NCBI RefSeq assembly: GCF_024172125.1 | Contig: NZ_JAMZEA010000006.1 | Coordinates: 682,001-746,000, forward strand | DNA from: Actinomadura rupiterrae | Lineage (GTDB): Bacteria; Actinomycetota; Actinomycetes; Streptosporangiales; Streptosporangiaceae | Direction: 5' to 3' | Length of the DNA stretch: 64,000 nucleotides | Part shown: one piece after another, positions 42,749-50,486 of the stretch | How positions within the stretch are numbered: position 1 is the stretch's first letter | Layout: each line of letters starts with the position of its first letter | The notes under the pieces: model-generated | Seen by the model: only the letters and a program-made list of their open reading frames with translations | Database searches by the model: none | Told to the model about the DNA's origin: nothing | Made by a program: the position numbers and the translations under genes

Positions 42749-44440
42749 GTGGTAGGTACGGGGATGTTGCGCCGCCTGGGGGTCACGGCGCTCGGACTGC
42801 GGAACGGCCCTCACAAAGTCGAGGTCACCCGGGACCTGGAGGTCCCGACACGCGACGGCCTGACGCTGCTCGCCGACCGTTACGCGCCCGTGGACGTGGA
42901 CCGTCCGCCGACGATCCTGGTGCGCTCGCCGTACGGGCGGCGCGGGCCGTTCGGCCTGATGTGCGGGCAGACGTTCGCGTCGCACGGGTTCCAGGCCGTG
43001 GTGCAGAGCGTCCGGGGCGGGTTCGGGTCCGGCGGCGTGTTCGAACCGCTCGACGAGCGCGAGGACGGCCTCGCCACCATCGAGTGGCTGAAGCAGCAGC
43101 CGTGGTTCGGCGGCACGTTCGCGATGCACGGGCCCAGCTACCTCGGCTACGTGCAGTGGGCGGTCGCCGCCGAGGCCGGGCCGGAGCTGCGGGCCCTCTC
43201 CATGCAGGTCACCGCCTCGTCCTTCCGGGACGCGGTGAACGTCGGCGGCACCTTCGCGCTGGAGGCGGCGCTGACCTGGGTCGACCTCACCGCCCGCATG
43301 AAGACCCCGCTGTCCGGGGTCACCACCGGGATCATGTCGCCGCGGCGCGCGCGCCGGGCGGCGCTGTCCGGCAAGCCGCTGGCCGAGCTGGACGTCCTCG
43401 CGACCGGCGAGCAGCAGAAGTTCTTCCAGGACCTGCTCACCCACGGCCCCGACACGCCGTTCTGGGACCGCCGCGACTTCACGCGGACGGTGTCGGAGGT
43501 GTCCGCGCCGGTCAACATGATCGGCGGCTGGTACGACATCTTCCTGCCCTGGCAGATCAAGGACTACGCGGCCCTGCGCGCCGGCGGGCACCACCCGTAC
43601 CTGACCATCGGCCCCTGGTTCCACGCCGACGGCCGGATGATGCGCGGCTCGGTCGGCGAGTCCCTGAACTGGTTCCGCGCGCATCTGCTGGACGACCCGT
43701 CCGAACTGCGCGAGATGCCCGTCCGGCTCTTCGTCACGGGCGCGAACGAGTGGCACGAGTTCCCCGACTGGCCCGTCCCTGGGATGTGCGAGGAGCGCTG
43801 GCACCTGCACCCGGACGGCGGCCTGTCCCCGGACGAGCCGCCCGAGTCCGAGCCCGACCGGTACCGCTACGACCCCGAGCACCCGACGCCCTTCCTCGGC
43901 GGCCCGACGCTGCTCGGCGACAACCACCCCGTCGCCGACCAGGCCCGCCTGGAGCGCCGCCGCGACGTCCTCACCTTCACCTCGGCCGAGCTGGACGAGG
44001 ACGTGGAGATCATCGGCCCGGTCTCGGCCGACCTGTGGATCCGCTCCGACCGCGACCACACCGACTTCGTCGTCCGCCTCTGCGACGTGGACGAGGAGGG
44101 CGTCTCGGTCAACCTCTGCGAGGGCATGCGCCGCCTCGTCCCCGGCACCCCGAACCCGGACGACGACGGCATCCGCCGCATCACGGTCGAACTCTGGCCC
44201 GCCGGCCACCGCTTCCGCCGCGGCCACCGCATCCGCCTCCAGGTCTGCAGCGGCGCCTACCCCCGCGTCTCCCGCAACCCCGGCACCGGCGCCCCCATCG
44301 GTACCGCCACCGACTACCTCACCGCCGACCAGGAAATCTTCCACACCCCCCTCCACCCCTCGGCCATCCTCCTCCCCCGCGTCCAACTCCCCCCACCCCC
44401 ACCCCCACCCGACCCCACCAACCCCGCCACCCGCCTATAG
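42749..44440 (+). CDS. CocE/NonD family hydrolase (X-Pro dipeptidyl-peptidase type)
   Basis: The 563-residue alpha/beta hydrolase has the CocE pattern EVTRDLEVPTRDGLTLLADR, the oxyanion region RSPYGRRGPFG, the nucleophile elbow GPSYLG near residue 130, and a C-terminal jelly-roll domain (PVSADLWIRSDRDHTDFVVR, GHRIRLQVCSGAYPRVSRNP). It hydrolyses esters or acyl-proline peptides; the substrate is unknown. GTG at 42749 is chosen because TACGAT lies exactly seven bases upstream, as for other leaderless genes here; other in-frame GTG/ATG codons are nearby. The last residues are a proline run. Confidence 0.88.
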   Translation: MVGTGMLRRLGVTALGLRNGPHKVEVTRDLEVPTRDGLTLLADRYAPVDVDRPPTILVRSPYGRRGPFGLMCGQTFASHGFQAVVQSVRGGFGSGGVFEPLDEREDGLATIEWLKQQPWFGGTFAMHGPSYLGYVQWAVAAEAGPELRALSMQVTASSFRDAVNVGGTFALEAALTWVDLTARMKTPLSGVTTGIMSPRRARRAALSGKPLAELDVLATGEQQKFFQDLLTHGPDTPFWDRRDFTRTVSEVSAPVNMIGGWYDIFLPWQIKDYAALRAGGHHPYLTIGPWFHADGRMMRGSVGESLNWFRAHLLDDPSELREMPVRLFVTGANEWHEFPDWPVPGMCEERWHLHPDGGLSPDEPPESEPDRYRYDPEHPTPFLGGPTLLGDNHPVADQARLERRRDVLTFTSAELDEDVEIIGPVSADLWIRSDRDHTDFVVRLCDVDEEGVSVNLCEGMRRLVPGTPNPDDDGIRRITVELWPAGHRFRRGHRIRLQVCSGAYPRVSRNPGTGAPIGTATDYLTADQEIFHTPLHPSAILLPRVQLPPPPPPPDPTNPATRL

Positions 44441-46031
44441 CCCCACCCACGCACACCAACAGAGCCCCGAACGCAGAAAGCAGCCCCGCCCGAACACAAC
44501 GCCCGCACCGACGCGCAGGACACGACACAAAGGCGGCGCGCGTCCGCAGCGCAGCACACGCCACGAACACGCGCCTGCCTCGTACACAGCGCGCCGCCCA
44601 CGACCGGCCCCACGTCCTCAGCCCGCACAACACGGATCAGCGCGCCACACAAACGCGCAGACACAGGGCCAGACACGGACGCTTGCGACGCGACAGTGAC
44701 GCAGCGCACGACACGGACGCGCGCTCGGCCCGGCCGCAACGCAGCGCACCCAAGCCCGCCACGAACTCAGCCCGCGCAGCTGAGATCAGCGCGCGACACA
44801 AGCACCCATGCCTCAGCGCAGACACAGGGGCCCGCCACGGAGCGCGGGACGCAAGGCGGTCGCGGCACTCGTTCCGAACGCAGCACGGCACAACAGCGCG
44901 GCACGGAGGCGCGGCACGGAGGCGCGGCACGGACGCGCGGCACGGACGCGGCAGCGCCGCGGCACAAACGCAGGTCAAGGCGCAGACGCGGTGCTCGGGC
45001 TCCGGGACGGCGTTGTCAGCCGCAACGTCCAGGCCGCGCGAACGCGCCCCGCCGCACTGAGGCAGCGCACCTTTACGCTCGGCATGGACGCAGGGCACAA
45101 CATGGGCATGGCGATGGGCATGGCGCGCGGCCCTAGAGGCGCGCAGGCCGCAGCGCAGAAGCAGGACGAGGCTCGCACGGACAGCACGAGCCTGGCGCAC
45201 ACCGCCCGGGCGTGGCGCGATGTGGGCATGGCGCACAGCATGGGCACTGGGGTCGCCGCGCCGAAGGCAGGGGCGGCACGGCGGCACTCACTGCAAGGAG
45301 ACATCGCGCCGCGAACGCGCCGTGCGGCCGCAGCGCACGGCACGCGCGCTTGGCGCGCGACCCAGCCCGCGCAGCATGGCATGAGCGCGCGAAACGAGCG
45401 TGCAGGCCGCGCGCGCAGGCCGCGAGCGCAGACATACGGCCCGGAACGGACGCGTGGGATGCGCGGCGGTCGCGGTGGTTTGTTCCGCACACAGCGCGGC
45501 ACAACGGTGCGGCACGGGCGTGGCAGCGCTGTCGCACGGCCGCGGGGCACGGCGCGGACGCGGGGCATGGGCTTCGAGGCCGCGGGGCGTTGCGCGCGAC
45601 ATGGACGTCCAGGCCGCCGCGTGAACGCGCCCCGCCGTACGAAGGCAGCGCACCTTGTGCGCTGCGGCACGGGCGCGGGGCGCAACGTGGGCGTGGCGCG
45701 GCACTAGGGGCGCGCAGGATGCCGCGCAGGAGTAGGGCGAGGCTTGTGCTGGACGGCGCGGGCCTGGCACAGGCCGCACGGGGCTGGCGCACGCCATGGG
45801 AATGCGCGCAGGTCGCAAAGCCAAGGGCTCAGCGGTACGGATACGCTGCGCCGCTGTAGGTGCCCCGACGCAAGCGCGCCGTACAGGCGTAGCGCACACA
45901 GCGGACTAGGTGCGCATCTGGCGTAGTGCGTAGAGGGCCTGGTGCGCAGCATGGGTAGCGAGCCGCTGCGCGCGGAGGTAGGGCGCGGCTCCACGCGGGG
46001 CGGGGGGTGTGGATGCGGGGCGGTGGGATGG
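44441..46031. repeat. 1.6-kb gene-free region with two diverged copies of a ~600-bp repeat
   Basis: Copies lie at about 44690-45200 and 45290-45800. Shared blocks include GAACGCGCCCCGCCG near 45040 and 45623, GGCGGTCGCGG near 44853 and 45461, and ACCCAGCCCGCGCAGC-like sequence near 44770 and 45361. Shorter CACGG/GCGCGGCACGGA repeats are nested inside. Long open frames exist on both strands, but they are Ala/Arg/His/Cys-rich with no domain and no ribosome sites, so I call no gene. Confidence 0.75.
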
Positions 46032-46481
46032 TTAGAGGGTTCTTAGGGTGGCTAGGGCTCGGTCGGCGTGGGTGTTCATGCGGACTTCGGATTTGATGAT
46101 TTCCAGGATGCGGCGGTCTTGGGCTATGACGAAGGTCTGGCGGCGGGTGGGGGCCAGGGCGAAGCCTCGTTTGACGCCGAAGGCGGAGCGGACGGTGCCG
46201 TCGGGGTCGGAGAGGAGGGGGTAGCCGAGGGAGTGCTTCTCGGCGAACTCGTGCTGCTTGGAGGGGGCGTCGCCGCTGATGCCGATGGGGCGGGCGCCGA
46301 GGTCGGCGAGTTCTTCGGCGACGTCGCGGAAGTGGCAGGCCTCTGCGGTGCAGCCGGGTGAGAGGGCGGCCGGGTAGAAGAACAGCACGACGGGGCCGTC
46401 CTTCAGCAGGTCGGTGAGGCGGCGCGGGGCGCCGGTCTCGTCGGGGAGTTCGAAGTCCTCTACCACGTCTCCGACGTTCAT
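46032..46481 (-). CDS. bcp: thioredoxin-dependent peroxiredoxin, Bcp/PrxQ type
   Basis: A 149-residue thiol peroxidase reducing H2O2 and organic peroxides with thioredoxin. The peroxidatic cysteine is C44 in LSPGCTAEAC and the resolving cysteine C49 is five residues later, the atypical 2-Cys PrxQ arrangement. The usual TPGC is SPGC here, a tolerated change. ATG overlaps the upstream stop by 4 bp; TACGGT lies six bases before it, so it may also have a leaderless promoter of its own inside the previous gene. Confidence 0.92.
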   Translation of the reverse strand: MNVGDVVEDFELPDETGAPRRLTDLLKDGPVVLFFYPAALSPGCTAEACHFRDVAEELADLGARPIGISGDAPSKQHEFAEKHSLGYPLLSDPDGTVRSAFGVKRGFALAPTRRQTFVIAQDRRILEIIKSEVRMNTHADRALATLRTL

Positions 46482-47059
46482 GGCCGAACCGTACCAAGCG
46501 CGCCGGGGCGGGACATCAGGTAGGCGGTGACTTGTCGCGGCGACCAGCCGTGGGAGGCGTGCAGGCCGCCGGCGAGCATGGCGAGGTAGGCGGCGGACGG
46601 GGGGTTCAGGGCGGCTTCGGCGGCGGTGTGCGGGGCGGTGAAGGTGAGCATGGGGTGTCCGTCCAGGTCACCGGGGTTCAGGACGGTCTCGTAGCGGCCC
46701 GGGCCGAGGGTCTGGCGGCCGGTGGCGAGGGCTGGTGAGAGGTCGAGGTCGGCGGTGGGGGCGCGGCGCATCTCCTGGGCGAGGACGTCGCTGAACTGGC
46801 CCGTCGTCAGCAGGTAGGCGCGGGCGGGGGCGAGGCCGGGCAGGGACGGGTCGTAGAAGGCGACGCCGCCGCCCCAGACGGGGGAGGTCTGGGCGAAGTA
46901 GATCCCGCCGGGGAGCAGGACGGGGCGGTCGGCGGCGGGCGGGCGCGGGTCGCGGCAGCCGGTGTAGGTGCGCGCGGCGCCCGCCGGACGGCCGCCCGCC
47001 AGGTAGCAGAGGAAGCGGTCGCGGTGCAGGTTGGAGCCGTAGGCGACGTACCAGAGCAT
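46478..47059 (-). CDS. gamma-glutamylcyclotransferase-fold (AIG2-like) protein
   Basis: The 193-residue product begins MLWYVAYGSNLHRDRFLCYL, the signature of the GGCT/AIG2 fold (YGSN substrate loop). A glutamate typical of catalysis is not obvious to me, so the activity is uncertain. It starts 8 bp after the serpin stop and overlaps bcp, so the three genes form an operon. A GTG three bases earlier is an alternative start. Confidence 0.75.
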   Translation of the reverse strand: MLWYVAYGSNLHRDRFLCYLAGGRPAGAARTYTGCRDPRPPAADRPVLLPGGIYFAQTSPVWGGGVAFYDPSLPGLAPARAYLLTTGQFSDVLAQEMRRAPTADLDLSPALATGRQTLGPGRYETVLNPGDLDGHPMLTFTAPHTAAEAALNPPSAAYLAMLAGGLHASHGWSPRQVTAYLMSRPGALGTVRP

Positions 47060-47066
47060 CACCGGG

Positions 47067-48314
47067 TCATTGTCGTGCGGGGTCGGCGACCCGTGCCATG
47101 AACAGCGGTTCTCCGGACTTTCCATCCCGGACGACGACGAGGTAGGGCCGGTCGAACACGACGGTGATCTTGTAGCTGGGCGCGGGCGCGGCGAGGGCGG
47201 TGATGCCGGTTCCGGTGGCGGCGGCGCCCTCGGTGCCCTTCTCGTCGATGTCCAGGGTGGCGGCGTGCTGCACGAAGGCGATCTTGCCCGCCTTCGGCGA
47301 GATGCCGCGCAGGTCGGCGGAGTCGGAGAACGCGATGCCCATGCCGAGCTTGGTGAGCAGCGGTGTCAGCTCGCGGCGGGACGAGAGGTCCACCTTGGGC
47401 ATGGTCACGTCCACGTCGGTACCGGTGGAGAGCGCGCCGGTCAGGCGGTCGAACGTCGCGCCGGTCAGGGACGGGCAGCCCTGGGACGCCGCGTCGGGGA
47501 GCAGCGCGGTCATGCGGAGCCTGCCGCCGGCGTAGGGGAGGTCGACGGCCTGCCATCCGGCGCTGCGGGCGTAGCCGAAGCGGCTCTTGGCGTTCATGAG
47601 CTGCACCTGGACGGACCGTCCGCCCGAGGCGGTGAAGCGGCCCGGTGAGGCGTGCCCGAACCTGGTCTGCCATTCGGCCTTGAGATGGACGGCGTCGGTG
47701 AGCACCCATCCGGTATCGGACCTGAGCTGGCCGGGCGGAAGCAGCTCGGGAATCTTGCCGCCGGTGTCCTTCTTGATCTGAGCGTTGATCGTCTTGCGCG
47801 CCCCGTCCGGATCGGCGGCGATGTCGAGGGTCTTCAGGCCCGCGTCGTAGCCGGTGGCGAGCTTGTCGAGGTAGCCCTTGTCGGTCGGGACGCCGGAGTC
47901 CGCCCAGATCTGGTCGGCGAACCTCGCGGTCACCTTCTTGTTGCCGAGCGAGCGCATCTCGTTCGTCCGGGCGCGGAGGCCGGGCAGGAGGTCGCCGGAC
48001 GGGAGGTGCAGGGTGCGGGCCATCGCGACGGCGGTCCGGCCGCGCGCGCCCTGCTGGACCATGCCGAGGCTGGACGCGATGCTGCTCGGCGACAGCACGA
48101 TGTTGGCGTTCGGGTCGGTCCCGCACCAGGCGGAGAGCAGTCCGAAACCGAACGCGGTGTCGGCGCGTCCGAGCGGCCGGGGGTCTCCGGGCGCGACGCC
48201 GGTCACGGCGCCGCGCAGCTCGTGCGCCTTCGGCCCCTGGTCGCCGCAGGCCGCGACGCCGGTGGTGAGCGCCGCCATGCAGGCCACGGCGGCGAGAGAG
48301 CGGGGAGTCGGCAT
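47067..48314 (-). CDS. serpin-family serine protease inhibitor, lipoprotein
   Basis: The 415-residue protein has a signal peptide with lipobox VAAC (C23), so it should be anchored outside the cell membrane. The serpin fold is clear: NANIVLSPSSIASSLGMVQQ, VLTDAVHLKAEWQTRF, VTMPKVDLSSRRELTPLLTK. The reactive loop has a functional hinge (GTEGAAATG), so it is predicted inhibitory. Aligning with alpha1-antitrypsin puts P1 at Leu in GITALAAP, suggesting chymotrypsin- or streptogrisin-like targets. The loop is a few residues longer than usual, so P1 is tentative. Confidence 0.88.
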   Translation of the reverse strand: MPTPRSLAAVACMAALTTGVAACGDQGPKAHELRGAVTGVAPGDPRPLGRADTAFGFGLLSAWCGTDPNANIVLSPSSIASSLGMVQQGARGRTAVAMARTLHLPSGDLLPGLRARTNEMRSLGNKKVTARFADQIWADSGVPTDKGYLDKLATGYDAGLKTLDIAADPDGARKTINAQIKKDTGGKIPELLPPGQLRSDTGWVLTDAVHLKAEWQTRFGHASPGRFTASGGRSVQVQLMNAKSRFGYARSAGWQAVDLPYAGGRLRMTALLPDAASQGCPSLTGATFDRLTGALSTGTDVDVTMPKVDLSSRRELTPLLTKLGMGIAFSDSADLRGISPKAGKIAFVQHAATLDIDEKGTEGAAATGTGITALAAPAPSYKITVVFDRPYLVVVRDGKSGEPLFMARVADPARQ

Positions 48315-48776
48315 GCCGATAGGACGGCGTCCCGGCCTGCGGGGTTCCGCCGGATTGGCGAAAAATGCACCCGGAAAGTAAGCGGTTCGGTACGCGGCCC
48401 GATCAAAAAATGTCCCAATGGATGGCCGGAAGAAGTCAAGGCCCGTCCGGGCGGGACGGGGACATCGAGGAGATGGCCGGGCTTTCCGCTGGTCAGGGCA
48501 CGGAAGCCGGATGGGAGCGCCTTGCCCAATGGGAGGGTGCGGAAGGGTGAGGAGCGCGTCCCCTCAGCGCCACTTTCACCGCGGGACGCGGCGGCGCACG
48601 TTTGCGGGCGGCGGCGATCGGGGACTATGGTCACCGTGACCGGCTGAATGCGGGTGGGGACGGAAAGCCCCCCACCGATTCCCGTCAAGGGCGCGTTCGC
48701 GGCGGTCGTAGCGTTCTCTAGGTGTCTAAGACGCAGATACCTCCCGGTTCCCCCTGTGCTGACCCGGAGGTCCCCA
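48315..48776. other. divergent promoter region between serpin and glycosyltransferase genes
   Basis: No gene is supported. GGTCAC-C-GTGACC (48629-48641) is a perfect palindrome and potential operator. GTCTAAGAC at 48724-48732 is another small one. The glycosyltransferase ribosome site GGAGG is at the right end. Confidence 0.45.
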
Positions 48777-50150
48777 ATGCGTCGGTCCCTGAACATCGCC
48801 CTCGTTTCCGCTTCCGACTTCACCGGCGACCGCTCCCAGGTCTCTCATGTCCGCGAGCTCGCCCGCGCCCTGGGCCGTCCCGAGGACGAGGGCGGGGCCG
48901 GGCACCGCGTCTCGGTGTTCGGACGCCGCTGCTCCCCCGACGCCAACGCGCGCACCCGGCTCGCGTCCGGCGCCACGCTCTTCAACCTGGCGGTCGGCCC
49001 GGCGCGGCCGCTTTCCGACGACCAGTTGCTCGGCCACGTGCGCGAGCTCACCGACGAGCTGCGCCGCCGCTGGTCGGGCGCCGGACGGCCGGACGTCGTG
49101 CACGGGCACGGCTGGATCGGCGGCCTCGCCGCCTGCGCCGTCGCCCGCGAGCTGGGCATCCCGTTCGCGCAGACCTTCCACGGCCTGGCAGCCACCGAGA
49201 CCCGCGCCGGACGGTCCGTGCACCCCTCGCGGGCCCGCCTGGAGCGTGCCATCGGCCGCGGCGCGGACGTCGTGCTCGCCCGCTGCACCGAGGAGGCCGC
49301 GGTCGCGGTCCGGCTGGGCGTGCCGCGCCGCGCGGTCCGGATCACCCCGCCCGGCGTGGACGTGGAGCTGTTCTCCGAGGTCGGCCCGGCGATGCCGCGC
49401 GGCGACCGGGAGCGGCTCACGGTGGTGTCGCGGGACCTGGAGGACGGCTCGGCCGAGACCGCGATCCGCGCGCTGCAGCACGTCCCGGACGCCGAGCTGA
49501 CCGTCGCCGGCGGCCCGGACCGGGAGGAGCTGGAGAACGACGCGTCGGTGCACCGGCTGACCGTCCTGGCCAAGGAGCTGCACGTGTCCGACCGGGTGAT
49601 CTTCCTCGGCCGGGTGCCGCGCCGCTCGCTCCCCCGGCTGCTGCGCACCACCCGGATCGCGCTCGGCCTGGCCCCGGCGCAGCCCGCGCCGACCGCCACG
49701 CTGGAGGCCATGGCCTGCGGCGTCCCGGCGGTCGTGACGCCGAGCGGCACCAACGCCGACGCCGTGCTCGACTCGATCACCGGGCTGCACGTCCCGGCGG
49801 GGCGTCCGCGGCAGATCGGGCTGGCCGTCCGCGGCCTGCTCGCCGAGGAGACCACGCGGCGCGGCTACGCCATCGCCGCCGCCGACCGCGCCCGGTCCCG
49901 GCACAGCTGGGAGCGCATCGCCGACGAGACCGAGCGGGTCTACCTGACCATCGCGCCGGAGCCCGAGACGCTTCCCGACCCGGACCAGGACCCGGACGAG
50001 GCCCCCGAGACGCCCGAGCCGACCCGGATTCCGGCCCCGACGCCCGAGCCGGGCCGCAAGCCCGAGCCGGAGACCGAGCCCGCGCCCTCGGGGAGCATCG
50101 CCCGCGCGCTGGCCGAGACCGACAGCGACCTGGTCGCGTCCCTGACCTGA
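48777..50150 (+). CDS. GT4-family glycosyltransferase with Pro/Glu-rich tail
   Basis: A 457-residue GT-B glycosyltransferase. The N-terminal Rossmann part includes VSDFTG-like ASDFTGDRSQVSHVRELARA and HGHGWIGGLAACAVARELGI; the C-terminal donor domain has VTPPGVD-like ITPPGVDVELFSE and the EX7E-type region TATLEAMACGVPAVVTPSG. It should transfer a nucleotide-sugar to a lipid, glycan or metabolite acceptor. ATG follows GGAGG at five bases. The last 75 residues are a Pro-Glu-Asp tail, probably disordered. The stop codon lies within CTGAC pentamer repeats. Confidence 0.88.
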   Translation: MRRSLNIALVSASDFTGDRSQVSHVRELARALGRPEDEGGAGHRVSVFGRRCSPDANARTRLASGATLFNLAVGPARPLSDDQLLGHVRELTDELRRRWSGAGRPDVVHGHGWIGGLAACAVARELGIPFAQTFHGLAATETRAGRSVHPSRARLERAIGRGADVVLARCTEEAAVAVRLGVPRRAVRITPPGVDVELFSEVGPAMPRGDRERLTVVSRDLEDGSAETAIRALQHVPDAELTVAGGPDREELENDASVHRLTVLAKELHVSDRVIFLGRVPRRSLPRLLRTTRIALGLAPAQPAPTATLEAMACGVPAVVTPSGTNADAVLDSITGLHVPAGRPRQIGLAVRGLLAEETTRRGYAIAAADRARSRHSWERIADETERVYLTIAPEPETLPDPDQDPDEAPETPEPTRIPAPTPEPGRKPEPETEPAPSGSIARALAETDSDLVASLT

Positions 50151-50267
50151 CCTGACCTGACCCGCCCTGATCCGGGCACAGTCGCCCGGTGTGGCAGCTC
50201 GTAACGAGATGGTCACAGAATGGCCTGCCGAGCCGCTTCTCTCTCCCGTCCGGCGGCTCGGTCGGAT

Positions 50268-50301
50268 CCGGCCCCCGGCCCAGTTTTGGGCCGGGGGCCG
50301 G
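50268..50301. terminator. very stable hairpin after the glycosyltransferase gene
   Basis: CCGGCCCCCGGCCCA pairs perfectly with TGGGCCGGGGGCCGG (15 bp) around GTTT. It lies about 120 bp beyond the stop and 185 bp before the next gene. There is no T-tract. Confidence 0.8.
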
Positions 50302-50486
50302 GCCGCCCCTCCTTGCCACATCGCCCGCCGCACCTGGCCGCGAGACCCGCCTGCCGCATCCGCCCGCCGGGCCCGCTCTGCCAGTCCGCTTTGCCTGCCC
50401 CACCTACGCTGGGACGCGATTAACCAGGATGGTTTGTCCTGGTCCGGTGGCATACTGTGGCGATCGTCTGGGAGGTGCGACCAAGG

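Noticed and set aside
44441..46031. Several long open frames on both strands in the repeat region
   Set aside because: They are Ala/Arg/Cys/His-rich, overlap each other on all frames, have no ribosome sites or domains, and follow the DNA repeats.
50146..50161. CTGAC pentamer repeat at the glycosyltransferase stop as a second phase-variable site
   Set aside because: The stop codon is formed by the first units, so changes in copy number would fall after it and not alter the protein.
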